Positions 34,344-43,104 of a DNA stretch of 64,000 nucleotides are shown here, piece by piece. The translations under genes were made by a program, and so were the position numbers. The notes under the pieces were generated by a model. It was not told the origin of the DNA. It ran no database searches and saw only the letters and a list, made by a program, of their open reading frames with translations. Every line of letters begins with the position of its first letter. The first letter of the stretch is position 1. Where the stretch lies: contig LVWT01000016.1 in assembly GCA_002083405.1 (NCBI GenBank), positions 1-64,000 on the forward strand, read 5' to 3'. This DNA comes from Nitrospira sp. SG-bin2. GTDB lineage: Bacteria > Nitrospirota > Nitrospiria > Nitrospirales > Nitrospiraceae.

Positions 34344-34372
34344 TTTCTAACATGATGCATCGAGAGGGTCAA
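34344..34372 (-). promoter_or_regulatory. Candidate promoter of tRNA-Leu
   Basis: On the minus strand TTGACC (34372-34367) and TAGAAA (34349-34344) are spaced by 17 bases. They lie 32 bases upstream of the tRNA 5' end, which fits a tRNA promoter. Matches to the sigma70 consensus are 5/6 and 4/6. Confidence 0.5.
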
Positions 34373-34616
34373 CCAGTATAGATCTCCAAAGCTATGCGTA
34401 CCTCCATCACAACTGCCCCCTCAGAGTCTTATGAAAGCCTTGACAGGTTTTAGGCTCACAGCTGCCGAAAAGAGCGGGCTGACGGCGATAGCTGCCCCCC
34501 CCTGTTAAAGTGCCGGATGGTTGTGTACCGTATAAGTGATGCGGGAACACCGTGGCCACACGCTTCGGTCTCTTCCTTGATCGACGCCAGGCGCTAATCG
34601 GCGCAGGGGTGAAACC
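34373..34616. other. Non-coding stretch upstream of the lipoprotein gene
   Basis: Together with the tRNA promoter this makes about 300 bases without a gene. I see no convincing ORF or tRNA-like fold. A TTGACA at 34443 has no matching -10, and a TATAAG about 75 bases before the lipoprotein start has no good -35. A run of eight or nine C lies near 34500. Confidence 0.4.
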
Positions 34617-34985
34617 ATGAATAAATCGATGCCGACAACCCATTCGCCTCACGTGAGGCTGGATATACTGGTCTTGGTCTATGTGCTGACCGTCGCCGGC
34701 TGCGCACAGCCAATCGAGACGATCGAAATGACATCTTTCGATCCATCGCATGATCAGATGGCGATTGCTGGCTACTACCGAGACGGGGCCATGGATATGC
34801 GGGAAAAAGCGGCCTCCCTTGCCGAGAGCGCCGTCCGGTATGAGCAACTCTTCGGACCTCAGTCGGATTGGGTGAGTGGAGCGCGGCAACTTTCACAATA
34901 CTATGCCGCAGCGGCTCAAGAGCAGGAACGTCTGGCTAACGCCCATGCGGAAATTGCTCGAACAGGACGACAGCATCGCCAGTGA
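34617..34985 (+). CDS. Small lipoprotein of unknown function
   Basis: This 122-residue protein has an N-terminal hydrophobic segment ending in a lipobox (LVYVLTVAGC), so it is probably lipid-anchored. The mature part is helical and charged (YRDGAMDMREKAASLAESAV, then AAAAQEQERLANAHAEIA). I do not recognise a domain. It precedes the SPFH protein gene by 22 bases on the same strand, so the two probably form a small envelope operon. Confidence 0.75.
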   Translation: MNKSMPTTHSPHVRLDILVLVYVLTVAGCAQPIETIEMTSFDPSHDQMAIAGYYRDGAMDMREKAASLAESAVRYEQLFGPQSDWVSGARQLSQYYAAAAQEQERLANAHAEIARTGRQHRQ

Positions 34986-35007
34986 GTGCCATACAAAAGG
35001 AGGACCT

Positions 35008-35874
35008 ATGAAACCCTCAGTGCTTTCCCGTTCAATCATACCGATCATACCGTTAATTTCGATGCTGCTGTTGATCTACGGCTGCGGGACGACTGTCGAC
35101 CAAGGGAAACGAGGCCTGCGCTGGAACCCGTTCACATCAGGGCTGACAAAAGAGCCGCTCAGCGAAGGGTTCTATTGGCATGCGCCGTGGAATAAGGTGT
35201 TTGAGTACGACGTCAGGTATCAAAGCTTTACGGAAAAAGTGGATGCCTTAACTGCCGACGATCTCTCGGTCACGCTGCATGCGGCAATTACCATGAGACC
35301 CATTGGGGAGGAAATCTATTTCCTCGCTCAGGAAGTAGGGCACGGCTGGTATGCGCAGCTCGTCCGTCCACAGTTCCTCTCGGCCGTGCGCGGGGTCGTC
35401 GCGCAATATACGATGGTCTCGCTTCCTGAACGGAGCAGCGAAATCGGCAACAAGATCGAAGCGGTGATGGTCGAGTCGCTCAAGGGTCGGCATCTGGACG
35501 TGTACAGTGTGGCCTTGTCCGAAATCGAATTTCCTCAGATGGTCTTAAAATCCATTGAGCAGAAACAAGCGAAGGAGCAGGAAAAAGAGCAAAAAGAATT
35601 TGAGTTGGTTATTGCGCAGCGCAACGCCGAGATTGCGAGGATTCAAGCCAAAGGGGAAGGCGATGCCTTGCAAATTCGCGCTGAGGGCGAAGGAGAGAGT
35701 CTACGCATTCGCGCCAAGGGACAGTCACAAGCGCAGGAAATCATCACCAAAACTCTCACGCAGGATTATCTGAAGTACAAATTGTACGAGAACCCCAGCA
35801 CCAAAACGATCATCGTGCCGGATAAGCTGAATGTGCCGATTATTGTAAATCCGGGATCGGATCATTCACGTTGA
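35008..35874 (+). CDS. SPFH/prohibitin-like protein with lipobox-type N-terminus
   Basis: This 288-residue protein starts at ATG 35008 behind AAAGGAGGACCT; longer in-frame starts overlap the lipoprotein gene. The N-terminal hydrophobic stretch ends LLLIYGCG, which could be a lipobox or a plain anchor. An SPFH domain follows (GFYWHAPWNKVFEYDVRYQS, VDALTADDLSVTLHAAIT). A long helix with the Ala/Glu-rich repeats ARIQAKGEGDAL, IRAEGEGESL and IRAKGQSQA comes next. Prohibitin-type proteins form membrane rings and protect or scaffold proteases. A link to FtsH is known in general but not shown here. Confidence 0.85.
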   Translation: MKPSVLSRSIIPIIPLISMLLLIYGCGTTVDQGKRGLRWNPFTSGLTKEPLSEGFYWHAPWNKVFEYDVRYQSFTEKVDALTADDLSVTLHAAITMRPIGEEIYFLAQEVGHGWYAQLVRPQFLSAVRGVVAQYTMVSLPERSSEIGNKIEAVMVESLKGRHLDVYSVALSEIEFPQMVLKSIEQKQAKEQEKEQKEFELVIAQRNAEIARIQAKGEGDALQIRAEGEGESLRIRAKGQSQAQEIITKTLTQDYLKYKLYENPSTKTIIVPDKLNVPIIVNPGSDHSR

Positions 35875-36065
35875 ACGGCATATAGGAATCGGTCCGATAA
35901 AGAGGGCAGCGACTGCCTTGTATCGCTCGCAGCTCATGACGCACAACGCTCGCTTCGTGGGAAATAAGCCCACAAGCAATTCCACGAATGCTGGAGCCGT
36001 TGATAGGGATGCGAAAGTAGGATTATCAGGAGAATGATCGGCAGCAGACAAGGCGGAGAAACACT

Positions 36066-36536
36066 TCAACAACCCTTGAACTTTTTCGCGAGGCACGCTT
36101 TCGAGAGCCGCTTGGCTTCGGTCACCTGCGCGGGAGTCATCCGCTGTGCCACATCATCCCGGTTGGCTTCAGCCTGCTTCTGCTCATCGCCCTTTAAATG
36201 GACTGCGGCGATGTTCACCCACATGTATGCCCGCACATAGTCTTGTTGGACGCCCAAACCGGCGAAATACAGTTCTGCCAGATTGTTCTGCGCCAAAGCA
36301 TGACCCTGTGCCGCTGCTTTTTCGTACCACTGCCGCGCCTGCACATAGTCCTTCGGCACGCCTTTGCCCTCAGCATACAACGCCCCAAGACTATTCTGGG
36401 CCTCTGCATTGCCTGCGGCTGCCTGGGATTCTAGATCCTTCGCCGACATTTCGGCGCCGTTTTTCGGATATGCTGCGCTCTGCTCGACGGGAAACAAGAG
36501 TGCAACGAAGAGAATGGTGATAGAAAGGCCGCGCAT
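36066..36536 (-). CDS. Secreted Sel1-repeat protein
   Basis: This 156-residue protein has a signal peptide (SITILFVALLFPVEQSAA), then two full Sel1-like repeats of about 36 residues: AEAQNSLGALYAEGKGVPKD and ALAQNNLAELYFAGLGVQQD. A tail contains RMTPAQVTEAKRL. Sel1 repeats build alpha-solenoid scaffolds for protein contacts. The chosen start at 36536 fits the signal peptide; an upstream in-frame start would overlap the opposite-strand region. Two other Sel1 proteins lie at 49457 and 51765, with the first sharing this C-terminal tail pattern. Confidence 0.8.
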   Translation of the reverse strand: MRGLSITILFVALLFPVEQSAAYPKNGAEMSAKDLESQAAAGNAEAQNSLGALYAEGKGVPKDYVQARQWYEKAAAQGHALAQNNLAELYFAGLGVQQDYVRAYMWVNIAAVHLKGDEQKQAEANRDDVAQRMTPAQVTEAKRLSKACLAKKFKGC

Positions 36537-36725
36537 AGGCAGATAGTATCGCGCGGCGAGATGGAAAGCGTCAAGAGTGAGGATGCGTGGTGTTGCGATC
36601 GCGGGACTTTTTTTCATTGCGACACCTCTGCTAGAATGGCGGTCATCATTAGGCGCGTATTACAGCTCGCCCTTGATGATTTCCATCTACGTGCCACTGA
36701 ACGAAAAAGAAGGAGTGTGACAGCC

Positions 36726-37007
36726 ATGGCCGACGTTGCATGCGTGACCTGCGGACAAACAGGAGAAGCGATCACCGCTCCTCTGTTTCTCGGGAAACTC
36801 GAAACGGAGATCAAGGCCAAGGTCTGCCTCGGCTGCTGGAAGAAGTGGGAAGGAATGCGGGTCATGGTCATCAACGAATACCAGGTCAACCTGGGCGATG
36901 AAAGCGGACGCGACCTTGTCCGCAAACAGATGAAGGCCTTTTTGAAATTAGGTGAGCAGGCCGACTCATCGAAGGTGGCGGAAAACTTCCGACCGCCTAC
37001 AAGCTGA
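36726..37007 (+). CDS. Small two-CxxC protein, Fe(2+)-trafficking-like
   Basis: This 93-residue protein has CVTCGQTGEAITAP at the N-terminus and VCLGCWKKWEGMRVMVINEY in the middle. That gives two CxxC pairs and then the YQVNLGDESGRDLVRKQMKAF region, reminiscent of the YggX/Fe(2+)-trafficking family. True YggX has fewer cysteines, so a zinc- or Fe-S-binding variant is likely. ATG 36726 follows AAGGAG. It is divergent from the Sel1 gene. Function is inferred from family only. Confidence 0.65.
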   Translation: MADVACVTCGQTGEAITAPLFLGKLETEIKAKVCLGCWKKWEGMRVMVINEYQVNLGDESGRDLVRKQMKAFLKLGEQADSSKVAENFRPPTS

Positions 37008-37078
37008 TCGCAGACGCCTGACCTGCCGTCATACCATTTCAAGTCATCCGACTTTCCCCTGTGTTGTCGCCGAGTTCG

Positions 37079-37106
37079 TTGACATCACGAATTCAGAAGT
37101 GATACA
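37079..37106 (+). promoter_or_regulatory. Candidate promoter of the DUF151-rplM-rpsI group
   Basis: TTGACA (37079-37084) is followed after 16 bases by GATACA (37101-37106). It is 69 bases upstream of the first DUF151 start. The -35 is perfect and the -10 weak. Confidence 0.4.
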
Positions 37107-37174
37107 GTCCTCCATTCTTCCCCGTCCTTTTTCACGAAAGCGTGGGAGTTAAGAAGATTGTCGGAGCCTGGGTT

Positions 37175-37630
37175 ATGATTACGCAGATGCAGGTTAAGGG
37201 GTTGATGTTTGACCCCTATAACAATGCCTATATTGTGATCTTGCGGGATGAGGATCAGGCAGATATGCTGCCTATTTGGGTCGGCAAATCAGAGGCCAGT
37301 TCGATCAGTCTGGCCCTGGAAAGTGTGGATCCTCCCCGTCCGATGACGCACGATTTCATGAAGGCCTATCTCGATGCCGTCAATGCAAAGGTCATCAGTG
37401 TCGTCATCACCGACCTGAGCGAGAACACGTATTTTGCCAAAATCCATTTGACCTATGAAGACTCGGAATACACGGTGGACTCACGACCCAGCGACGCCAT
37501 TGCCCTTGCACTCCGATCTGAGGCTCCGATTTTTGCCAACGAGTCGGTCATCCGAAAGCAAACTTCGGAGGAGCTCGATCAATGGCTGGAAAATTTGAAG
37601 CCGGAAGACTTTGGAAAACTGGACTCCTGA
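37175..37630 (+). CDS. DUF151 / bifunctional nuclease family protein (first of two)
   Basis: This 151-residue protein matches the BFN/DUF151 fold: QVKGLMFDPYNNAYIVILRD, LPIWVGKSEASSISLALE, RPMTHDFMKAYLDAV and DSRPSDAIALALRSEAPIF. Members have been reported as DNase/RNase in plants and are otherwise uncharacterised in bacteria. The start at 37175 is preferred; ATG 37187 is possible. It is directly followed by a second member, 12 bases after its stop, and then rplM and rpsI. Confidence 0.88.
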   Translation: MITQMQVKGLMFDPYNNAYIVILRDEDQADMLPIWVGKSEASSISLALESVDPPRPMTHDFMKAYLDAVNAKVISVVITDLSENTYFAKIHLTYEDSEYTVDSRPSDAIALALRSEAPIFANESVIRKQTSEELDQWLENLKPEDFGKLDS

Positions 37631-37642
37631 TTGGGCGCGCGC

Positions 37643-38134
37643 ATGATACCGGAAGAAACACCGCAACCCACAGAACCCTTGATTGAGCTGACCGTCAACC
37701 GGGTCGTGGAAGACCCCAACACGGACACGCGGATTCTCGTTCTCTCACGTACCGATGGAACGCCCGAAAATTTTATGATCTGGGTCGGGGCTGCGGAAGG
37801 CGAGTCGATCCGGAGAGCGCTGGACACCTCGGTCACGCCGCGCCCCATGAGCCATGATTTGGTCAGGAGCTTCGGCGAACACCTGGGAATCATCACAGAA
37901 CGAGTCGTCATCACGGACGTGAAGAGCAGCACCTATTTCGCCACCGTCTATCTTGAGAACAAAGGCGTCACACGCACCGTTGATGCCAGACCCAGCGATG
38001 CCATCGGGTTGGCCCTCCGCTGCCATGCCCCGATTTATGTGACACCGGATGTCTGGAAACGGCGCACCGGCCAGAACCTGGACGCGTGGCTGAATAAACT
38101 TGAGACCAAAAACATCGGAGCGCAGGAAGTTTAG
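37643..38134 (+). CDS. DUF151 / bifunctional nuclease family protein (second of two)
   Basis: This 163-residue paralogue of the preceding protein shares FMIWVGAAEGESIRRALD, RPMSHDLVRSF, STYFATVYLENK and DARPSDAIGLALRCHAPIY. The two probably arose by tandem duplication. It starts at ATG 37643; a TTG in frame at 37631 is less likely. It is followed 47 bases later by rplM, so a shared transcript with the ribosomal genes is plausible. Confidence 0.85.
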   Translation: MIPEETPQPTEPLIELTVNRVVEDPNTDTRILVLSRTDGTPENFMIWVGAAEGESIRRALDTSVTPRPMSHDLVRSFGEHLGIITERVVITDVKSSTYFATVYLENKGVTRTVDARPSDAIGLALRCHAPIYVTPDVWKRRTGQNLDAWLNKLETKNIGAQEV

Positions 38135-38181
38135 CATCCATCAAGGCAGTTCATTCTATTAGGAGAAGTGGAGACCGTGTT

Positions 38182-38607
38182 ATGACGTATCTCGAAAAAC
38201 CAGCCGACGTGAAAGAAACCTGGCATCTGGTAGACGCAGAAGGAAAAACCCTGGGCCGCCTCGCCGCTCGCGTGGCCGGCATCCTGAGAGGGAAGCATCG
38301 CCCGACCTTTACCCCGAACGTCGACCTGGGCGACCATGTGGTAATCGTCAATGCCGAGAAGATTCACGTAAGCGGCAATAAGATGAAAGACAAGCTCTAC
38401 CGGCACCATTCCGGTTATCCGGGTGGTCTGAAGACGACCAGCGCCGAACACCTGTTTCGCAAAGATCCTACCGAACTGCTGGTTCGGGCCATCGAGGGTA
38501 TGCTCCCCAAGAATCCGCTCGGTAACGGCATGGCCAAGAAGCTCCGGGTCTATACCGGGCCTAACCATCCACATCACGCACAACGGCCGGAACCGATTTC
38601 CCTATAA
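38182..38607 (+). CDS. rplM: Ribosomal protein L13
   Basis: This 141-residue large-subunit protein is complete, with LGRLAARVAGILRGKHRPTF, VVIVNAEKIHVSGNK, YRHHSGYPGGLK and PHHAQRPEPI at the end. A GGAGA-type site precedes the start. It pairs with rpsI 31 bases downstream, the universal L13-S9 operon. Confidence 0.98.
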   Translation: MTYLEKPADVKETWHLVDAEGKTLGRLAARVAGILRGKHRPTFTPNVDLGDHVVIVNAEKIHVSGNKMKDKLYRHHSGYPGGLKTTSAEHLFRKDPTELLVRAIEGMLPKNPLGNGMAKKLRVYTGPNHPHHAQRPEPISL

Positions 38608-38638
38608 GCACAGAATCAGAGAGAAGGAGGCGAGTCGC

Positions 38639-39031
38639 ATGGCAGTGGTAACACAGTACGCAACAGGTCGGAGGAAATGTGCAATCGCAAGAGCCTGGGT
38701 CACCGGCACCGCCGGCGAGATCACAGTCAATGAGAAGCCATTAGAGAAGGCCTTCCCGCGCCTCACGCTCCGGCAAATCATCCAGTTGCCGCTTGAAATG
38801 GCGGGGGTCATGGGAAAGTATTCGATCAGCGCCACCGTATACGGTGGTGGACCGGCCGGACAAGCCGGCGCGCTTCGCCACGCGATTGCCCGGGCCCTGG
38901 TCGCAATGACTCCGACCACGCGGCCTCCGCTCAAGAAAGAGGGATTGCTCACAAGAGACTCTCGCGTGAAAGAACGAAAGAAGTACGGACAAAAGGGAGC
39001 CCGTAAGCGCTTCCAGTACTCCAAGCGCTAA
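38639..39031 (+). CDS. rpsI: Ribosomal protein S9
   Basis: This 130-residue small-subunit protein shows YATGRRKCAIARAWV, the TVYGGGPAGQAGALRHAIAR block and the conserved C-terminal tail ARKRFQYSKR, whose last Arg reaches the P-site tRNA. AAGGAGG precedes the start. A strong terminator follows. Confidence 0.98.
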   Translation: MAVVTQYATGRRKCAIARAWVTGTAGEITVNEKPLEKAFPRLTLRQIIQLPLEMAGVMGKYSISATVYGGGPAGQAGALRHAIARALVAMTPTTRPPLKKEGLLTRDSRVKERKKYGQKGARKRFQYSKR

Positions 39032-39063
39032 CGCATCGAGAAGCCGGTATTCGACACAAGAAA

Positions 39064-39090
39064 GGGAAGGCTTCTCGCCTTCCCTTTTTT
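39064..39090 (+). terminator. Rho-independent terminator of rplM-rpsI
   Basis: The stem gggaaggc / gccttccc with loop ttctc is followed by six T. It lies 32 bases after the rpsI stop. An A-run in front of the stem extends the pairing. Confidence 0.92.
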
Positions 39091-39136
39091 GTGCCCAACG
39101 GCAAATTAACTCTGACCAATCAGCAGGTCACCTACG

Positions 39137-40189
39137 ATGGGCAAGAAGTTTCGAGTGGCAATTGCAGGCGCCAGCGGATATGCGGGCGCAGAACTTGTTC
39201 GGCTCGCCGCCGCGCATCCTTTTTATGAAATTACTGCCGTCACATCCGAGAAATCGGCCGGCCAGCTGGTGTCAGCCGTCTTCCCCAGTCTCACCGGCGT
39301 TGTAGAACATCGCTTCGAGGCACTGGCCCCGGAAGCCTTGGCTGAACGGGCGGACGCAGTGTTCCTGGCACTTCCCCACACTAAGTCACAGGACCCGGTT
39401 GCATTGTGTATGAAAGCGGGCAAGCTGGTTGTCGATCTCAGCGCCGATTATCGCCTCAAGGATGTCGCCGCCTACGAACAGTGGTACCAAACCCCGCATA
39501 CGCACCCACGCCTCTTAGAAGAAGCGGTCTATGGTTTGCCGGAACTCCATCGGGAAGCCATTGCCAAGGCAAGACTAGTCGCCTCGCCGGGCTGTTATCC
39601 GACTGCCGCCATCTTGCAGCTCGCGCCCCTCATCGCCAAGAATCTGGTGCAGCCTGATCTGATTGTGATCGATGCAAAGTCCGGGATCTCCGGAGCCGGA
39701 CGCAGTCCTGCTCTCCCCTACCACTTCCCGGAAGCCCATGAATCACTGGAACCGTACAAGATCGGCAAGCATCGGCATATACCTGAAATCGAACAAGAGC
39801 TGTCCGGCATGACCGGAAAGACCGGATCGGTCACCGTCACCTTTACACCGCACCTGGTACCAATGAATCGTGGAATTCTCAGTACGGCGTACTGCAAGCT
39901 GGTGCATGACATGACGCTCGCCGACCTCCGGTCTTTGTATAGGGAATTTTACAAGGGAGAGCGGTTTGTCCGGCTCTATGAGGATATCGTCCCCAATCCC
40001 CGATATATCAGAGGCTCTAATTTTTGCGACGTCGGGGTCTACACCGATCCGCGGGCCGGATGGGTGGTAACAGTCGCCGCCGTCGACAATCTGGTAAAAG
40101 GCGCCGCAGGCCAGGCCATCCAAGCCATGAATCTGATGATGGGGCTCCCTGAAGAGAGCGGGCTTACCCTGCCGGGCAGCTACCCGTAA
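39137..40189 (+). CDS. argC: N-acetyl-gamma-glutamyl-phosphate reductase
   Basis: This 350-residue enzyme reduces N-acetylglutamyl phosphate in arginine synthesis. The NADP-binding opening is VAIAGASGYAGAELVRL. The catalytic Cys is C153 in VASPGCYPTAAIL, and the His of the acid/base pair is in FTPHLVPMNRGIL. It is followed by argJ after 52 bases, so the two form an arginine gene pair. Confidence 0.97.
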   Translation: MGKKFRVAIAGASGYAGAELVRLAAAHPFYEITAVTSEKSAGQLVSAVFPSLTGVVEHRFEALAPEALAERADAVFLALPHTKSQDPVALCMKAGKLVVDLSADYRLKDVAAYEQWYQTPHTHPRLLEEAVYGLPELHREAIAKARLVASPGCYPTAAILQLAPLIAKNLVQPDLIVIDAKSGISGAGRSPALPYHFPEAHESLEPYKIGKHRHIPEIEQELSGMTGKTGSVTVTFTPHLVPMNRGILSTAYCKLVHDMTLADLRSLYREFYKGERFVRLYEDIVPNPRYIRGSNFCDVGVYTDPRAGWVVTVAAVDNLVKGAAGQAIQAMNLMMGLPEESGLTLPGSYP

Positions 40190-40241
40190 TGAGCAACTGA
40201 CAACAATCGATTGTTTCAACCCACACTTCCAACGACTGACC

Positions 40242-41450
40242 GTGAAGACAAAGCAGACCTCCGGTGTGACCGCGCCTTTAGGCTTTGAAGCAGCCGGCAT
40301 CCATTGCGGAATCAAGAAGCCGGGAATCCTCGATCTGGCTCTTGTCGTATCAACCGTCAGCGGGCCGATCGCCGGTGTGTTCACAAAAAACCAGGTTGCC
40401 GCCGCTCCGGTGATTCTCGATCGATTGCACCTCCGGCGGCGGCAGGGCCGCGCCATCATTGTGAATAGCGGAAACGCGAACGCCTGCACAGGGGCGAATG
40501 GACTTGCTTCGGCGCAGGTCATGGCCTCGACCGTCGCGCAAGGTCTTGCTATTCCCGTGCACCAAGTCTTTGTCGGATCAACCGGCGTCATCGGGCGCGT
40601 GCTGCCGATTGATCGAATCAAAACGGGAATCCCGGCCTTGATCGCTCAACTCAGCAGCCGAGGCGGGCCCCAGGCCGCCCAAGCCATTCTGACCACCGAT
40701 CTCCGTCCAAAAACCGTCGTCCTTCGAGGCAAGATCGGCAACAAAGTCGTGACCATAGGCGGCATGGCCAAAGGCTCCGGAATGATCCATCCCAATATGG
40801 CCACGATGCTGGCGTATCTGACCACCGATGCGGCGATTGCGCCTGCAGCGCTTCAGCATGCGCTCAAGTCCGCGGTCGACCAATCGTTCAATTGCATTAC
40901 CGTGGACGGCGACACCAGCACCAACGACACGGTTCTCTGTCTGGCTAACGGACTGGCCAAGAATTCTCTGATCCGTCAAGGGACGGCCCACTATCGACGT
41001 TTCACCCAACTCCTGACCGAAGCCTCTGAACAGCTGGCCCTCGCCATTTGCCGGGACGGTGAAGGCGTGACCAAAGTCGTGAAGGTCCTGGTGACAGGAG
41101 CTGCAACAGTGACAGCCGCGAAACGTGTGGCGGCCACGATTGCTACGTCCAATCTCGTCAAGACCGCTCTGTTTGGAGAGGACGCCAACTGGGGCCGAGT
41201 CATGGGCGCCATCGGCCGATCCAACGTTCGCATCAAGCCACACAACGTGACGGTGCGCTTCAATGACGTGGTGATGGTCAAGCGAGGCATGGGAGTGGGG
41301 CTCGCGGCAGAACAGAAGATCGCACAGGTCTTCAAACACAAAGAATTTACGATTGCGGTGGATCTTGGGGATGGCCGGGCGCAGGCGCACATGTGGACGA
41401 CCGACCTCTCATACGACTACGTCCGCATCAACGCAAGCTATCGATCTTAA
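40242..41450 (+). CDS. argJ: Glutamate N-acetyltransferase / amino-acid acetyltransferase
   Basis: This 402-residue precursor cleaves itself at the conserved KGSGMIHPNMATMLAYLTTD site to give alpha and beta chains, with the Thr of MATML as nucleophile. It recycles the acetyl group from N-acetylornithine to glutamate. Other family blocks are IVNSGNANACTG and TVDGDTSTNDT. The start appears to be GTG at 40242; no better ATG fits. The C-terminus INASYRS is as in the family. Whether it is mono- or bifunctional cannot be told from sequence. Confidence 0.95.
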   Translation: MKTKQTSGVTAPLGFEAAGIHCGIKKPGILDLALVVSTVSGPIAGVFTKNQVAAAPVILDRLHLRRRQGRAIIVNSGNANACTGANGLASAQVMASTVAQGLAIPVHQVFVGSTGVIGRVLPIDRIKTGIPALIAQLSSRGGPQAAQAILTTDLRPKTVVLRGKIGNKVVTIGGMAKGSGMIHPNMATMLAYLTTDAAIAPAALQHALKSAVDQSFNCITVDGDTSTNDTVLCLANGLAKNSLIRQGTAHYRRFTQLLTEASEQLALAICRDGEGVTKVVKVLVTGAATVTAAKRVAATIATSNLVKTALFGEDANWGRVMGAIGRSNVRIKPHNVTVRFNDVVMVKRGMGVGLAAEQKIAQVFKHKEFTIAVDLGDGRAQAHMWTTDLSYDYVRINASYRS

Positions 41451-41666
41451 GCCGGAATTCTCCGGCAGCGTCTTGAAAACACACAGGGACTGTGATAGCG
41501 TGCCGAGGCTTTAGCAGTGGCACCACTCTATTCGTCCAATTTAGGACCGATAGAACATATTCAAATTCAACATCGGCGCACAGACGCGCCGCTTGGCTTG
41601 AGAATAAGGGGCCGGTCCCCTCGTCCGTCGTACGGGCGCTCTGCAAGTCTCGGAGGAGGTGAAGGC
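41451..41666 (+). other. Leader region of rpsB with a small hairpin
   Basis: A perfect 6-base hairpin (gccgga-attc-tccggc) lies directly after the argJ stop but lacks a T-run. A TTGAAA at 41473 with a weak TAGCGT 17 bases later could be the rpsB promoter. The remaining roughly 165 bases before the start would be a long untranslated leader. S2 operons are often autoregulated through such leaders, but I see no recognised motif. Confidence 0.3.
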
Positions 41667-42440
41667 ATGGCAGTCGTAGCAATCAAGGAACTCTTGGAAG
41701 CCGGTGTGCACTTCGGGCACCAAACGAACCGCTGGAATCCAAAAATGAAGAGATTCCTCTTCGGCGAGCGGAACGGCATCTATATCATCGATCTTCAACA
41801 GACGCTCGCGCGCATGGAACAGGCCTATGCCTTCGTCCGGGATATCGTGGCAGGGGGCGACTCCGTCCTGTTCATCGGCACCAAGCGTCAGGCGGCGGAA
41901 ATCCTCGAAGAAGAAGCGAAGCGGGCGAATATGTTCTTCGTGAACCAGCGCTGGCTCGGCGGCATGCTGACGAATTTCCAGACCATCCGCCGCAGCATCG
42001 ACAAAATGAAGAAAATGGAAGCCACGCTGGAGAATCCCAGCGCGCACGGCCTCAAGAAAAAAGAAATCCTTCTGATGCAGAAGGACATTGCCAAACTCCA
42101 AAAGTACCTCTCCGGCATTAAGAACATGCGCGGCCTTCCGGGCGCGGTCTTCGTACTCGACACCAGAATCGAAAAAATCGCCGTGCAAGAGGCGACCAGG
42201 TTGGATATTCCCGTCATCGCCATCCTGGACAGCAATTGCGATCCGGATTACATCACCCACCCGATTCCGGGAAACGACGATGCAATCCGTTCGATCAAGC
42301 TCATCACGTCCAAGATTGCAGACGCGTGCATCGAAGGCGCGCACCTCAAGACTCAGCGTGAAGAAGCGGAGTTCCAGGCTGCGCCGGCCGGCGGAGACAA
42401 GAAACCGGCTGCGCGTCTTGAAAGCGTCCCGGCGTCATAA
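41667..42440 (+). CDS. rpsB: Ribosomal protein S2
   Basis: This 257-residue protein starts at ATG 41667 after GGAGGAGGTGAAG; the frame is open 50 codons upstream without family similarity. It shows ELLEAGVHFGHQTNRWNPKM, FIGTKRQAAEILEEEAKRA, FVNQRWLGGMLTNFQTI and CDPDYITHPIPGNDDAIRS. It begins the rpsB-tsf-pyrH-frr cluster. Confidence 0.97.
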   Translation: MAVVAIKELLEAGVHFGHQTNRWNPKMKRFLFGERNGIYIIDLQQTLARMEQAYAFVRDIVAGGDSVLFIGTKRQAAEILEEEAKRANMFFVNQRWLGGMLTNFQTIRRSIDKMKKMEATLENPSAHGLKKKEILLMQKDIAKLQKYLSGIKNMRGLPGAVFVLDTRIEKIAVQEATRLDIPVIAILDSNCDPDYITHPIPGNDDAIRSIKLITSKIADACIEGAHLKTQREEAEFQAAPAGGDKKPAARLESVPAS

Positions 42441-42507
42441 CACATATTGTATAGGTTCAGTACCGTTCTCACTCGGCCGAACTGCAAAGGATGAAGGATA
42501 ACGGACC

Positions 42508-43104
42508 ATGGCAGGATCAAGTCAGCTAGTCAAAGAGCTTCGGGAAAAAACCGGGGCCGGCATTCTGGATTGCCAGAAAGCGCTTACCGAAAACGGCGAC
42601 GACATTGAAAAGTCGATCGACTATCTCCGTCAAAAGGGGCTCGCGGCAGCCGCGAAGAAGTCCGGACGTGAGACGAATCAGGGGCTGGTTCACGCCTATA
42701 TCCATATGGGCGGAAAAATCGGGGTCCTCATCGAGGTCAACTGCGAGACGGACTTCGTTGCCCGCAATGATGAATTCAAAGCGTTCGTCAATGATCTTGC
42801 GCTGCAGGTCGCGGCGGCGAAGCCCGTCTACGTCAGACGCGAAGACATTCCCAAGGACCTCATCGACAAGGAACGCGTGATCTACGAAGGACAAGCCAAG
42901 GAGATGGGAAAGCCGCCTGCGGCCTGGCCGAAAATCGTGGATGGAAAACTTGAAAAGTTCTTCCAGGAAAGCTGCCTGATGGAACAATCCTTTATCAAGG
43001 ACCCGGCCGTCACGATCAAGGATCTCCTGGCTCAGAAAATCGCCAAGATCGGCGAAAACATGAACATCCGCCGATTCACCCGCTTTCAGCTAGGCGAAGT
43101 ATGA
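42508..43104 (+). CDS. tsf: Translation elongation factor Ts
   Basis: This 198-residue protein is a short EF-Ts, the nucleotide exchange factor of EF-Tu. The UBA-like N-terminus has ELREKTGAGILDCQKAL, and the core has GVLIEVNCETDFVARNDEF. A single dimerisation subdomain follows, which is the compact form found in several phyla, compared with about 280 residues in E. coli. Its last four bases overlap the pyrH start (ATGA). Confidence 0.97.
   Translation: MAGSSQLVKELREKTGAGILDCQKALTENGDDIEKSIDYLRQKGLAAAAKKSGRETNQGLVHAYIHMGGKIGVLIEVNCETDFVARNDEFKAFVNDLALQVAAAKPVYVRREDIPKDLIDKERVIYEGQAKEMGKPPAAWPKIVDGKLEKFFQESCLMEQSFIKDPAVTIKDLLAQKIAKIGENMNIRRFTRFQLGEV

Noticed and set aside
41451..41466. Terminator after argJ
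   Set aside because: The perfect 6-base hairpin has no T-run and is short, so I list it only as part of the rpsB leader.
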